A stretch of 51,618 bases of DNA, from the NCBI GenBank assembly GCA_019745155.1, contig JAIETM010000013.1, positions 1 through 51,618 of the forward strand, written 5' to 3'. The notes beneath the pieces are model-generated. The model was not told the DNA's origin, made no database searches, and saw only the letters and a list, made by a program, of their open reading frames with translations. The stretch is from Chitinophagaceae bacterium (GTDB taxonomy: Bacteria > Bacteroidota > Bacteroidia > Chitinophagales > Chitinophagaceae). Every line of letters starts with the position of its first letter. Position 1 is the stretch's first letter. A program made the translations under genes and the position numbers. Below, one piece after another: positions 24,343 through 33,637 of this stretch.

Positions 24343-25365
24343 ATGCGTATTGCTTTGCCCATTATTTGTGCCTGTTGCGCTATCCTCTTTGCAGCATGTA
24401 AGAATCAAAATGCCGAAACGCCTTCTGTAGCAGAATACCATGCAGCTCAGGATTCGGGAGTACAATCTGCCGGCATCAAGATGATTCCCATTGAAACGCC
24501 GGTTGGCAATTTCAAGGTTTGGACAAAGCGCATTGGCAATAATCCACGCATCAAAGTACTGCTCCTGCATGGCGGCCCGGCAATGACGCACGAATACATG
24601 GAATGCTTCGAAAGCTTTTTTCCAAAAAAGGGAATTGAATTCATAGAATACGATCAACTAGGTTCTTATTACTCAGATCAACCTACCGATTCCAGTTTAT
24701 GGACAACAGGGCGATTTGTAGAGGAGGTTGAACAAGTGCGCAAAGCACTCGGACTGACAAAAGAGAATTTTTTTCTACTCGGAAATTCCTGGGGTGGTAT
24801 TCTTGCTATGGAATATGCACTCAAGTATCAACAAAACCTCAAGGGCTTAATTATTGCTAACATGATGGCAAGTGCGCCAGACTATGCACTCTATAATCTG
24901 AAACTGCAGGTGCAAATGGATAAGAATACCATCGACAGCATCATACTTTTACAGAATCAAGGAAAAACGAGCGATCCAAGATTTATGCAACTCTTGCAAG
25001 GTTATTATGCTGAACACCTTTGCCGCATCACGCCTAATCCTGATCCTGTTCAGCGTTCATTTAAGCATGCCAATATGACCATCTACACCATGATGCAGGG
25101 CCCATCTGAATTTGGCATCAGCGGCAGATTGGCCAATTGGGATATCAAATCCAGATTGAAAGAGATCGCTATTCCCACACTCACCATCGGCGCCAAGCAC
25201 GATACCATGGATCCCGAGCATATGGAATGGATGAGCAAACAAATGCCAAAGGGTGAATATCTCTATTGCCCTAATGGAAGTCACCTAGCCATGTGGGATG
25301 ATCAGCAAAACTTCATGAATGGTGTGATTCGGTTCATTCACAAAACAGACAAAGCAGCTAAATAA
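24343..25365 (+). CDS. Proline iminopeptidase-like alpha/beta hydrolase lipoprotein
   Basis: 340 residues with lipoprotein signal MRIALPIICACCAILFAAC. The mature part is an S33-family alpha/beta hydrolase: oxyanion loop LLHGGPAMTHEYM (usual HGGPG), YDQLGSYYSDQP, nucleophile elbow GNSWGG, and a C-terminal catalytic region TIGAKHDTMDPEHM with NGSHLAMWDD carrying the histidine. Prolyl aminopeptidases and related esterases share this layout; the membrane-anchored periplasmic location suggests peptide scavenging. Followed by the amidohydrolase pair on the same strand, 76 bp on. Confidence 0.82.
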   Translation: MRIALPIICACCAILFAACKNQNAETPSVAEYHAAQDSGVQSAGIKMIPIETPVGNFKVWTKRIGNNPRIKVLLLHGGPAMTHEYMECFESFFPKKGIEFIEYDQLGSYYSDQPTDSSLWTTGRFVEEVEQVRKALGLTKENFFLLGNSWGGILAMEYALKYQQNLKGLIIANMMASAPDYALYNLKLQVQMDKNTIDSIILLQNQGKTSDPRFMQLLQGYYAEHLCRITPNPDPVQRSFKHANMTIYTMMQGPSEFGISGRLANWDIKSRLKEIAIPTLTIGAKHDTMDPEHMEWMSKQMPKGEYLYCPNGSHLAMWDDQQNFMNGVIRFIHKTDKAAK

Positions 25366-25441
25366 TTTTTGGATAGACGGTTTCGCGGTTGATGTTTGAA
25401 ATGTTTAGCTTTAATGCTTCACATTCACAAACCAACCGCAT

Positions 25442-28400
25442 ATGAGAAAACGCTGGCTCTTGTTTTCTGCACTGCTTGCATGTGTTGTATCGCAAGCGCA
25501 GGAAACATTCTTCGTCAATGGCGTGGCAGACAAACGTGACGGCACTTATGCTTTCACCAATGCCACCATCGTGAAAGATGCAAACACCACATTACAGAAT
25601 GCCACCATGGTCATTCGCGAAGGAAAAATTATTGCAGTAGGTAATGGCCTTGCCATACCGAAGGATGCAACAGTCATTGATTGTAAGGATAAATTTATTT
25701 ATCCCTCTTTCATTGATATCTATAGTGATTATGGCATGCCGCAGCAAAATCGCCAGGCTGCACCATTCAACTTCAACGCACCCCCCCAATTGTTCAGCAA
25801 CCAGAAAGGCGCTTATGGTTGGAACCAAGCGTTGAAAGCAGATGTAGAAGCACACAAATTATTTGCTGCTGATGAAGCGCGCGCAAAATCTCTGCGCGAA
25901 GGCGGCTTCGGCGTAGTGCTCACACACAACAAAGATGGTATTGCACGTGGAACAGGTACTGTTGTTGCTTTAGGCAGTGAGCGTGAGAACCTGATGATCC
26001 TGAAAGAAAAAGCTACAGCACATTATTCTTTCAACAAAGGAAGCAGCCAACAATCTTATCCCTCATCTATGATGGGTAATATTGCTTTGTTGCGTCAAAC
26101 CTATTTTGATGCACAATGGTATAAGTCCAATCCATCCGCCGAAGGCGTAAACATTACACTAAAAGCATGGAACGATGTACAGAGCTTACCGCAAATTTTC
26201 GATCCAAGTGATCGTCTCTCAGATTTGTGGAATCTGATGCGTGCAGACCGCATTGGTGATGAGTTTGGTGTACAATACATTCTTAAAGCGAGTGGAAAAG
26301 AATATCAGCGCATCAAAGATGTGGCTGCTACCAAAGCACCATTGATTGTTGGCCTGAATTTTCCTGCTGCACAAGATGTGGAAGATCCCAACGATGCCAG
26401 GCTGGTTTCACTTGCTGATATGAAGCATTGGGAATTGGCACCATCCAATCCTGCTGCTATTGAAAAAGCTGGTATTCCTTTCTGCTTAACACCAGCCGAT
26501 ACCCGCGATGTCCGCACATTCATGGCCAACCTACGCAAAGCAATGGAATATGGTCTCAGCGAAAAAGCTGCGATGGAAGCCTTGACAAAAAATCCGGCAA
26601 CCATGCTTGGTGTATATGATCAAGTAGGTAGCCTTGATGCGGGTAAGTGGGCCAACTTTGTAATCACCAACGGTCCCGTGTTCGCAGAAAGAACAACTAT
26701 TCTGCACAACTGGGTACAGGGTAAGAAATTTGGTATCAAAGAAGACAGCTGGAACAGCATCAACGGTCTCTATAATATTACTGTCATCAATGCTGATGGT
26801 AGCAACACCAATTACACATTAGATGTAAAAGGCAACAGCAACGCTACCGCTGTTGGTAAAGACACATTGAACACACGCTTCACCTTTGATGGCAAAATGG
26901 TGAAAATCAGTTTTGCGCCTGCTACACAACGCAGAAGACCCGCCGGTTTTGGTGGTGGCAATTTCCAGGCACCTGCAGCACCTCTTCCTGCGAACGCAAC
27001 CAAGCTGACAGGCGTAAGCAATGGCGATTACTGGCAGGGTACCGGTGTTGATTCATTGGGCAACGCAGTAAACTGGTCGGCTACTTTAACAACACCAGCA
27101 ACAGCCAAAGCTGCAGAAGCGCCAGCACCAAAACCTGCACCAAAAGTTGGAGAGGTTATATATCCATTCACCGCATTTGGTGTTGGAGAGAATAACCAGC
27201 CTAAACAAGAAACCGTTCTGTTTAAAAACGCTACTGTTTGGACCAGTGAAAAACAAGGCATTCTCCAGAATACAGATGTTTTGGTAAAGAATGGTAAGAT
27301 TGATAAAGTAGGTAAGAATCTTTCTGCAGATGGCGCTCGTGTTATTGATGCAACAGGCAAACACCTCACCGCAGGTGTGATTGATGAACACTCACATATT
27401 GCTTCTGCTTCAACCAACGAGGGTGGACAAACTGTAACTTCTGAAGTGCGCATACAAGACAACCTCGATCCGGATGATATCAATATCTATCGTCAGTTAA
27501 GCGGTGGTGTAACATCTTCGCATATCCTGCATGGTTCTGCAAACACTATTGGCGGACAAACACAATTGATCAAGCTGCGTTGGGGTACCAACGATGAGGG
27601 TTTGAAATTCCAAGGTGCTGATCCCTTCATCAAGTTTGCATTGGGTGAAAACGTAAAGCGTACATCAGCGGCTACTGGCAATAACCGATTCCCCGACACG
27701 CGTATGGGTGTGGAACAAGTATTGACAGATGCTTTCCAGCGTGCCAAGGATTATGAAGCCAACATGAAAGCAGTTGAGGCCAACAATAAAAAGAAAGGTG
27801 CAACGCCCATGATCTTCCGCAGAGATCTGGAACTGGATGCGTTGGTAGAAATCATGAACAAAAAGCGTTTCATCACTTGCCACTCTTATGTTGCTAGTGA
27901 AATCACTTCTACCATGCGCGTTGCTGAAAAATTTGGTTTCCGCATCAACACTTTCACCCATATTCTCGAGGGATATAAAGTGGCCGATAAAATGAAAGCA
28001 CATGGTGCAGCAGCATCTACTTTCTCTGATTGGTGGGCATACAAGCTGGAAGTTCAAGATGCCATTCCGCAGAATGCTGCTATCATGAATGCGGTTGGAC
28101 TAAACGTGGCCATCAATTCTGATGATGCAGAAATGGCACGACGCCTGAATCAGGAAGCTGCTAAGAGTGTGAAGTATGGTGGTGTAAGCGAAGAAGATGC
28201 CTGGAAAATGGTTACCATCAATCCCGCTAAAATGTTGCATGTTGATGATAAAGTAGGTAGTATCAAAGCCGGTAAAGATGCTGATCTGGTACTGTGGAGC
28301 GATAATCCGCTCAGCATTTATGCCAAATCACTCTATACCATGGTAGATGGTACCATTTATTTTGATCGTGAAAAAGACCTGCAAATGCGTAAAGACGTTA

Positions 28401-28573
28401 AAGCAGAGCGCCTTCGTCTGATCAGCAAGATGGTAGGTGAAAAAGCACAGGGCCGTCCAACTATTCCGGCACAGCCGAGCTATAAGTATATCCACACTTG
28501 TTTAGACCATGGTCATAAACTGGGTATGCTGGAAATTGAAGCAGAAGATGCTGATGAACATGATAACCACTAA
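25442..28573 (+). CDS. Exported two-domain amidohydrolase
   Basis: 1043 residues with signal peptide MRKRWLLFSALLACVVSQAQ. Two amidohydrolase modules are joined. The N-terminal one (about 25-440) has the beta-sandwich start TLQNATMVIREGKIIAVG but PSFIDIYSDYG where the metal-binding HxH should be, so it is probably inactive. After a Pro/Ala-rich linker (about 560-590) the second module has GVIDEHSHIAS with an HxH-like pair, a TCHSYVASEI histidine, and INSDDAEMA with the catalytic aspartate, then KVGSIKAGKDADLVLWS. Periplasmic; substrate unknown. The next gene starts 10 bp downstream and is a related single-module protein, so the two are likely an operon and perhaps a complex. Confidence 0.85.
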   Translation: MRKRWLLFSALLACVVSQAQETFFVNGVADKRDGTYAFTNATIVKDANTTLQNATMVIREGKIIAVGNGLAIPKDATVIDCKDKFIYPSFIDIYSDYGMPQQNRQAAPFNFNAPPQLFSNQKGAYGWNQALKADVEAHKLFAADEARAKSLREGGFGVVLTHNKDGIARGTGTVVALGSERENLMILKEKATAHYSFNKGSSQQSYPSSMMGNIALLRQTYFDAQWYKSNPSAEGVNITLKAWNDVQSLPQIFDPSDRLSDLWNLMRADRIGDEFGVQYILKASGKEYQRIKDVAATKAPLIVGLNFPAAQDVEDPNDARLVSLADMKHWELAPSNPAAIEKAGIPFCLTPADTRDVRTFMANLRKAMEYGLSEKAAMEALTKNPATMLGVYDQVGSLDAGKWANFVITNGPVFAERTTILHNWVQGKKFGIKEDSWNSINGLYNITVINADGSNTNYTLDVKGNSNATAVGKDTLNTRFTFDGKMVKISFAPATQRRRPAGFGGGNFQAPAAPLPANATKLTGVSNGDYWQGTGVDSLGNAVNWSATLTTPATAKAAEAPAPKPAPKVGEVIYPFTAFGVGENNQPKQETVLFKNATVWTSEKQGILQNTDVLVKNGKIDKVGKNLSADGARVIDATGKHLTAGVIDEHSHIASASTNEGGQTVTSEVRIQDNLDPDDINIYRQLSGGVTSSHILHGSANTIGGQTQLIKLRWGTNDEGLKFQGADPFIKFALGENVKRTSAATGNNRFPDTRMGVEQVLTDAFQRAKDYEANMKAVEANNKKKGATPMIFRRDLELDALVEIMNKKRFITCHSYVASEITSTMRVAEKFGFRINTFTHILEGYKVADKMKAHGAAASTFSDWWAYKLEVQDAIPQNAAIMNAVGLNVAINSDDAEMARRLNQEAAKSVKYGGVSEEDAWKMVTINPAKMLHVDDKVGSIKAGKDADLVLWSDNPLSIYAKSLYTMVDGTIYFDREKDLQMRKDVKAERLRLISKMVGEKAQGRPTIPAQPSYKYIHTCLDHGHKLGMLEIEAEDADEHDNH

Positions 28574-28583
28574 ACTGAGACAC

Positions 28584-29906
28584 ATGAAAAAGACACTCTT
28601 TATATGCGCCGCCTGGTTGTCGCTCAGCGTAGCAACCGCACAGGAAACTGTGTATCCGGCCAAAGAACAAAAAGGTTTACTCTTTATCAAGAACGGTACC
28701 GTTCACGTTGGTAATGGTCAGGTAATTGAAAATGCCACCATTGAAGTAAGAGATGGTAAGATCACCAAAGTGGGCAGCAATATTGCTATTCCTGCAGATG
28801 ATGTAAAAGTATATGACGCCAAGGGTAAGCATGTTTACCCGGGCCTGATTCTGCCAACATCCACACTGGGTATTCAGGAGATTGGTGGTAATGCCGTTCG
28901 TGGTAGCAACGACTATCGTGAAATTGGTGATGTAAATGCTGGTGTACGCGCACTTGCAGCATACAATGCTGATTCTAAAATCATCAACACGGTAAAAGCC
29001 AATGGTATTTTACTGGCACACATCATTCCGCAAGGTTCGCTCGTGGGTGGTGTTTCATCAGTAGTACAGCTGGATGCCTGGAATTATGAAGATGCTGCCT
29101 ATGCACCGGACAATGGCATGAACTTATATATGCCCAGTTTGCTCGCTGGTCCCGGTGGCCGCTTTGGCAGATTGTTTGCTGCCTTTGGCGGACAAATTCA
29201 AACAGATCCTGTTAAGCAGGCTTTGGATAGAATTGAAGCAGTGAAAGAGTTCTTCCGCGATGCAAAAGCCTATTATCAAAAGGATGCTAAGACCAGTATC
29301 AATATCAAGTTTGAAGCAGCAAGACCATTGTTCGAGAAAAAACAAAAGCTCTTTGTACACTGCGATCAGGTAAAGCAAATGTTGCTCGCGCTTGATTTTG
29401 TAAAAGAGTTTGGTTTTGATGTGGTGATTGTAGGTGGTTCTGAAAGCTGGCAGATTGCTGATCTGCTGAAGCAGAACAATGTGCCTGTGATCTTATCTCA
29501 AATGCACAACCTGCCCACGCTGGATGATGATGATATCGATCAACCATTCAAGACACCTGCTGCTTTACAAAAAGCCGGTGTACTATTTGCTATTACTGAT
29601 GATGATTCACAGAATCGTGGTCGTAACATGCCTTTCAATGCAGGTACTGCCGTAGCTTATGGCTTGGATAAAGAGGCCGCCATTAGTGCTATGACACTGA
29701 ATACGGCAAAGATTCTGGGTATTGCGAATAGAACCGGTTCTATTGAAGTAGGTAAAGATGCCAATATCGTCATCAGCGAAGGTGATATCCTGGATATGCG
29801 CAGCAGCAAAATTAGCCATGCGTTTATACAGGGCCGCCATGTGAGCCTGGACAATAAGCATAGCCAATTGTACGAGCGCTATAAGCACAAATACGGTATC
29901 AAATAA
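28584..29906 (+). CDS. Exported amidohydrolase-like protein, probably non-catalytic
   Basis: 440 residues from the ATG at 28584 with signal peptide MKKTLFICAAWLSLSVATAQ. The amidohydrolase frame is recognisable at both ends (ENATIEVRDGKITKVGSNI, then GSIEVGKDANIVISEG), but the strand-one metal motif is PGLILPTSTLGIQEIG with no HxH. LFAITDDDSQN is at the place of the catalytic aspartate. It resembles the N-terminal module of the preceding protein, which also lacks the ligands. Ten bases separate the two genes, supporting joint function. A good terminator follows. Confidence 0.82.
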   Translation: MKKTLFICAAWLSLSVATAQETVYPAKEQKGLLFIKNGTVHVGNGQVIENATIEVRDGKITKVGSNIAIPADDVKVYDAKGKHVYPGLILPTSTLGIQEIGGNAVRGSNDYREIGDVNAGVRALAAYNADSKIINTVKANGILLAHIIPQGSLVGGVSSVVQLDAWNYEDAAYAPDNGMNLYMPSLLAGPGGRFGRLFAAFGGQIQTDPVKQALDRIEAVKEFFRDAKAYYQKDAKTSINIKFEAARPLFEKKQKLFVHCDQVKQMLLALDFVKEFGFDVVIVGGSESWQIADLLKQNNVPVILSQMHNLPTLDDDDIDQPFKTPAALQKAGVLFAITDDDSQNRGRNMPFNAGTAVAYGLDKEAAISAMTLNTAKILGIANRTGSIEVGKDANIVISEGDILDMRSSKISHAFIQGRHVSLDNKHSQLYERYKHKYGIK

Positions 29907-29929
29907 ACCTAGTGGTTTTGAATAGATTC

Positions 29930-29962
29930 AATCCCTTCACGAAATCGTGAGGGGATTTTTTT
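29930..29962 (+). terminator. Intrinsic terminator after the amidohydrolase pair
   Basis: AATCCCTTCACGA and TCGTGAGGGGATT pair almost completely around AA, followed by T7 on the plus strand; about 24 bp past the stop at 29906. Confidence 0.85.
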
Positions 29963-29994
29963 GTGGTACGAAATCAGATAAAGACCTTTAGGGT

Positions 29995-30630
29995 ATGACC
30001 GCTGCCATTATCAAGGGACTATTGCTGGGCTTACTGCTCAGCATTTCAGTTGGGCCGGTTATTTTTTCTATCATCAAGCAAAGCATCAATAACGGACACA
30101 AAGGTGGGTTTGCCTTTGTTGCTGGCGTTAGCGCAAGTGATATCAGTCTGGTGCTCTTCAGTCAGTTGTTTACAGAGTTATTCCGCACACTCATTGATTA
30201 TAAAAAAGAAATTGGTGTGGGCGGAAGCATACTACTGATCATCATTGGTGTGTATGTTTTGTTCTTTAAAAAAGTAATGGTAAATGAGGAAGGTGAGCAG
30301 ATAATTCAATTGCGCAAGCGCGATATTGTTCGGGTATTTCTATCTGGTTATTTCATGAATATCCTCAACCCCAGCGTGATTGCATTCTGGCTCATCATTG
30401 CAACATCTGTAGTGGGCCTTAGTTTTTCGCACCGAGTTGTTTTATTTGGTACCTGCTTATTCGTGGTTTTGCTGACAGATTTGGCCAAGGTTTTTCTGGC
30501 AGGTGCACTGCGCAAAAAACTGACACCAAAAAACATTCATTACATCAATATCCTTTCGGGCCTTATTCTGATTGGCTTTGGTATTGCGCTGATCTGGGGC
30601 ACACTGGCTTTTGGTGATCGTTTATCATAG
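29995..30630 (+). CDS. LysE/RhtB-family membrane exporter
   Basis: 211 residues with about six membrane helices: GLLLGLLLSISVGPVIFSII at the start holds the family GP motif, then FAFVAGVSASDISLVLFSQLF, VGGSILLIIIGVYVLFF, GYFMNILNPSVIAFWLIIA with the conserved NP, VVLFGTCLFVVLLTDLAKVF, and INILSGLILIGFGIALIWG. LysE-type proteins export amino acids or related small molecules; the substrate cannot be told. Single gene after a terminator; the sequence GACCTTTA four bases before the ATG is a degenerate -7 box. Confidence 0.85.
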   Translation: MTAAIIKGLLLGLLLSISVGPVIFSIIKQSINNGHKGGFAFVAGVSASDISLVLFSQLFTELFRTLIDYKKEIGVGGSILLIIIGVYVLFFKKVMVNEEGEQIIQLRKRDIVRVFLSGYFMNILNPSVIAFWLIIATSVVGLSFSHRVVLFGTCLFVVLLTDLAKVFLAGALRKKLTPKNIHYINILSGLILIGFGIALIWGTLAFGDRLS

Positions 30631-30672
30631 TCTTAACGATTTAACTATATACCTCCACTTAACTTGCAGCCA

Positions 30673-31221
30673 ATGCATAAAACACTACTGCTACTTATTG
30701 TACTATTGTGCACATCGGTTGCTTTTGCTCAGAGAGGTGTGCTGATTGTTAAAAAAGGTGAAACCACTGTTACGCGCTATTACGAAGGCGCTTTCCTTCA
30801 ATTCTATCATCCTGGTGGCGGATTGGTGCAGGGCTGGATTAGAAAAAACAAAAACGATAGTATTCACCTGATGCTGGGCTATATGGGTCTTGTAAAAGCC
30901 GGAATGGGTACTAAGATTGATACAGTAAGACAAGGGTTTGATGTGTTTTCTATAAAAGACGTTGCAGCAATTCCTAAAGACGCGCGCTTTACCTCTATCT
31001 GGAAAAGCCTGGGAAGTCTCTTGCAGTTGGGTGCTGCAGCATATGGCGGTATCAATCTGCTAAACTCAATTACCAGAGGTATTCCATTGTTTTCAGATGG
31101 TAATGGTACCAGATTGGGTATAACAGCGGGCGTATTTGTGGTGGGCTTGGTCTTACAAAAGCTGGAAAAGGACCGCATGGTTATGGGAAAAAAATATCGG
31201 GTTGAAATGCTGGAATTGTAA
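30673..31221 (+). CDS. Exported protein of unknown function
   Basis: 182 residues from the ATG at 30673 with signal peptide MHKTLLLLIVLLCTSVAFAQ. The mature part begins RGVLIVKKGETTVTRYYEGA and contains GGLVQGWIRKNKNDSIHL, the shape of small beta-rich domains in Bacteroidota exported proteins, then a hydrophobic segment LGSLLQLGAAAYGGINLL and a second ITAGVFVVGLVLQKL, so it may be membrane-associated. No family recognised. Lies 11 bp upstream of mtgA on the same strand and may be co-transcribed. Confidence 0.7.
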   Translation: MHKTLLLLIVLLCTSVAFAQRGVLIVKKGETTVTRYYEGAFLQFYHPGGGLVQGWIRKNKNDSIHLMLGYMGLVKAGMGTKIDTVRQGFDVFSIKDVAAIPKDARFTSIWKSLGSLLQLGAAAYGGINLLNSITRGIPLFSDGNGTRLGITAGVFVVGLVLQKLEKDRMVMGKKYRVEMLEL

Positions 31222-31232
31222 TTTTAGCCAGC

Positions 31233-31934
31233 ATGAAAAAAATCTGGCGCTTCTTCAAAAAAGCATTTCTCTTCTGCTTCATCAGCTCACTGGTGTATTT
31301 ATTGGTTTGTCGGTTTCTGTTTCCGCCTATCACCATCACACAGCTCGGCGATAGTTTTTCTTATGGACTCAAACGAGATTATGTGCCCTGGAGCCAGATA
31401 TCACGTAATGTGAAATTGGCAGCTATTGCCAGTGAGGACCAAACCTTTCCTGATCACAATGGATTTGATTTGAACGCCATTCAGAAAAGCCTCAACCCAA
31501 AAAAGAAGAACAAGAAAAAGAAATTACCACTTGGCGCCGGCGCAAGTACTATTACACAACAAACCGCTAAGAATGTCTTTCTCTGGCAGGGCAGCGGCCC
31601 CATGCGTTATGTACGCAAGTTGCCCGAAGCGTATTTTACTTTATTGATTGAATGGATCTGGGGCAAACAACGCATTCTGGAAGTCTACCTGAATGTAATT
31701 GAAATGGGGCCGGGCATATTTGGTATTGAAGCGGCTGCTCAACATTATTATGGTAAACATGCCAAAGATTTGTCTCGCGCTGAAGCGGCATCCATCATCG
31801 CTTGCTTACCCAATCCAAAAAGATTTACTGTTAAACCAGCATCCAGATTTGTTGGTTGGAAACAGCAGTGGATTATGCGTCAGATGAATCAGCTGGAAGG
31901 CGATGAAGACCTTGAAGCTATTTTGAAAAAATAA
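31233..31934 (+). CDS. mtgA: Monofunctional biosynthetic peptidoglycan transglycosylase
   Basis: Polymerises lipid II into glycan strands at the cytoplasmic membrane. 233 residues: N-terminal anchor FLFCFISSLVYLLVCRFLF, then a GT51 domain with catalytic Glu in IASEDQTFPDHNGFD, GASTITQQTAKNVFLW, RKLPEAYFTLLIEWIWGKQRILEVYLNVIEMG and GIEAAAQHYYGKHAKDLSRAEAA. No transpeptidase domain follows, the defining trait of MtgA. A lysine/asparagine-rich insertion (PKKKNKKKKLPL) precedes the GAST motif. Its 3' end overlaps the convergent kinase gene by 17 bases. Confidence 0.93.
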   Translation: MKKIWRFFKKAFLFCFISSLVYLLVCRFLFPPITITQLGDSFSYGLKRDYVPWSQISRNVKLAAIASEDQTFPDHNGFDLNAIQKSLNPKKKNKKKKLPLGAGASTITQQTAKNVFLWQGSGPMRYVRKLPEAYFTLLIEWIWGKQRILEVYLNVIEMGPGIFGIEAAAQHYYGKHAKDLSRAEAASIIACLPNPKRFTVKPASRFVGWKQQWIMRQMNQLEGDEDLEAILKK

Positions 31935-32478
31935 ATCGGTCTATTGCTGCTTTCGCTGAAGCGAAACGCGCTTCATCTTCTCCACTAATCAATGCCCAAG
32001 GAACAGACTGATTGATCAATATGTCTTGATAAATGTGAAATAACTCTTTGCGCGGACCTTCATCTGGATATTCGCGTAATTCATCTTTGGTCCAGGGTAA
32101 ATCAATATTACAAAGCAAGTAGAGATCGTATTTCCGCGTAATGATCTCGTCGAGAATAAATTGATGACATTTCCCAAACACGTATTCACACCACACCTTC
32201 ATCACATACATGTCTGTATCCACAAACAATAGTGGACTTGGATTATCCGATTGATTCTTGCATACCAGTGACGCGTATTCATCTTCCAGCGCTAATTGTC
32301 CCTTGGCAATCAGTTCCAAATCATCCATATCATAATTGGTGCCATTGGTGAGCAAATACTCACGAGCAAATTCTGGACACCATTCTGTTTGATAGTGTTG
32401 TGCCAACTCTTCGCAAAGTGTGCTTTTACCCGTGCTCTCAGGTCCGATAATCACTATTTTTTTGACGCTTTGCTCCAT
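31918..32478 (-). CDS. NadR-like nicotinamide riboside kinase / P-loop ATPase
   Basis: 186 residues of the AAA_28/NadR C-terminal kinase family: Walker A IIGPESTGKSTLCEEL (about 10-25), PEFAREYL, LLFVDTDMYVMKVWCEYVFG (Walker B-like) and YDLYLLCNIDLPWTKDELREYPDEG. In NadR this domain phosphorylates nicotinamide riboside to NMN. The gene is the last of an operon with pnuC, the nicotinamide riboside importer, which supports the same role here: import then phosphorylation. It overlaps tag by 25 bases. No adenylyltransferase domain is fused. Confidence 0.85.
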   Translation of the reverse strand: MEQSVKKIVIIGPESTGKSTLCEELAQHYQTEWCPEFAREYLLTNGTNYDMDDLELIAKGQLALEDEYASLVCKNQSDNPSPLLFVDTDMYVMKVWCEYVFGKCHQFILDEIITRKYDLYLLCNIDLPWTKDELREYPDEGPRKELFHIYQDILINQSVPWALISGEDEARFASAKAAIDRFIFSK

Positions 32479-33011
32479 GCAGGTTTTTGCTTCAGTACTT
32501 TTTTATAGATCAAACAGGTTTCTTCGTGTGCACCGGGCAGATAGCCGGCACTCATCAGAAACTCATTCACAATCTCACCTCCGGTAAAACGAAAAGTTTT
32601 CCGAAATAGTTTAACCCAATCCTGTTTTGTTAGTGGATGATGTGTATCTAACCAATTTCGAAAAGAGCCATGCGATTTTTGTATTGTAAGAATAGTCTTT
32701 GCATTCTCTATAGCAGCCAGAATCTTCAAGCGGTTTCTGATAACGCCCGCATCATTCATCAAGCGTTCTATATCTGCATCGGTATAGGCCGCAACCTTCT
32801 TAATCTTAAACTGATGATACGCTTTGCGAAAACTATTTTCCTTGCGCAGAATGGTTGTCCAGCTTAAACCCGCTTGGTTGATTTCCAAAATCAGTCGACA
32901 AAACAACTCATCATCTGTCTCTATTGGAAAGCCATAAGCATGATCATGATATGCTTGATGCAATGCCGCATCCGCTGGTTTCATGTTCGCAATAGCGCTA
33001 CAATAACTCAT
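32454..33011 (-). CDS. tag: DNA-3-methyladenine glycosylase I
   Basis: Excises 3-methyladenine from alkylated DNA to start base excision repair. 185 residues of the helix-hairpin-helix-like Tag family: the zinc site is complete with Cys4 in MSYCSAI, a histidine in YHDHAYG and the C-terminal HEETC (His and Cys). Central DDELFCRLILEINQAGLSWTTILRKE and NDAGVIRNRLKILAAIENA match the base-binding and DNA-contacting regions. Embedded in the NAD salvage operon between pnuC and the kinase, with overlaps on both sides; a functional link is not obvious. Confidence 0.92.
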   Translation of the reverse strand: MSYCSAIANMKPADAALHQAYHDHAYGFPIETDDELFCRLILEINQAGLSWTTILRKENSFRKAYHQFKIKKVAAYTDADIERLMNDAGVIRNRLKILAAIENAKTILTIQKSHGSFRNWLDTHHPLTKQDWVKLFRKTFRFTGGEIVNEFLMSAGYLPGAHEETCLIYKKVLKQKPAWSKASKK

Positions 33012-33637
33012 GCTTGCTTATTTTGTCTGGCTTTTTGCATCCAGCTGATCAAGCCGAACACAGCCAAAATGAGTAAAACCACATATTGAACACTGGTGAA
33101 CACGAAGCCCTTTACAAAATACAAAGGAATAGAAGCGATATTGGTCGCAATCCACCAGATCCAACTTTCTACTTTTTTTCTGGCCATCAGCCACATACCG
33201 GTATAAGCTGTGGCAGAAGCAAATGCATCCGCCCAGGGAATGGCTTCCGGTGCAAAAGATGTTTTTAACCAACTCAATGCAGCATAGATCGCCACATAAA
33301 AAACCGCAAAAAACAATAGTTGATACAACCACTCTTTCTGTGTACTGAATTGAACATGTAACACGGCTTCGTGCTTCACAGCATCTTTCCTACTCCACAA
33401 TATCCACCCATAAATACTCATAATGGTATAATACAGGTTCACGCTGGCTTCACCGAAGAGATGGCCCTTCAAACTTAGATAGATATAAATAATGGTATTG
33501 ATTAAACCAATGGGATAAACCAAGATGTGTTCTTTCCTACTGAACCACACACTAGCAATACCTGCAAATACAGCGATAAACTCTAAGAAAGTTGTTGCGC
33601 GTAAGCCGCTGATGAATTGTTCCAAAATAGTATTCAT
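33008..33637 (-). CDS. pnuC: Nicotinamide riboside transporter PnuC
   Basis: Facilitates uptake of nicotinamide riboside across the inner membrane. 209 residues with about seven membrane segments: FLEFIAVFAGIASVWFSRKE, LVYPIGLINTIIYIYLSLKG, LYYTIMSIYGWILWSRK, YQLLFFAVFYVAIYAALSWL, the substrate-binding WIWWIATNIASIPLYFVKG and YVVLLILAVFGLISWMQ, all characteristic of PnuC. Start and stop overlap neighbours by four bases each (hxlR and tag), so a tight four-gene operon ends with the NadR-like kinase that would trap the imported substrate. Confidence 0.93.
   Translation of the reverse strand: MNTILEQFISGLRATTFLEFIAVFAGIASVWFSRKEHILVYPIGLINTIIYIYLSLKGHLFGEASVNLYYTIMSIYGWILWSRKDAVKHEAVLHVQFSTQKEWLYQLLFFAVFYVAIYAALSWLKTSFAPEAIPWADAFASATAYTGMWLMARKKVESWIWWIATNIASIPLYFVKGFVFTSVQYVVLLILAVFGLISWMQKARQNKQA

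Noticed and set aside
27028-27483. 151-codon minus-strand frame opposite the two-domain amidohydrolase
   Set aside because: Antisense of the Pro/Ala-rich linker and second module; no independent signal.
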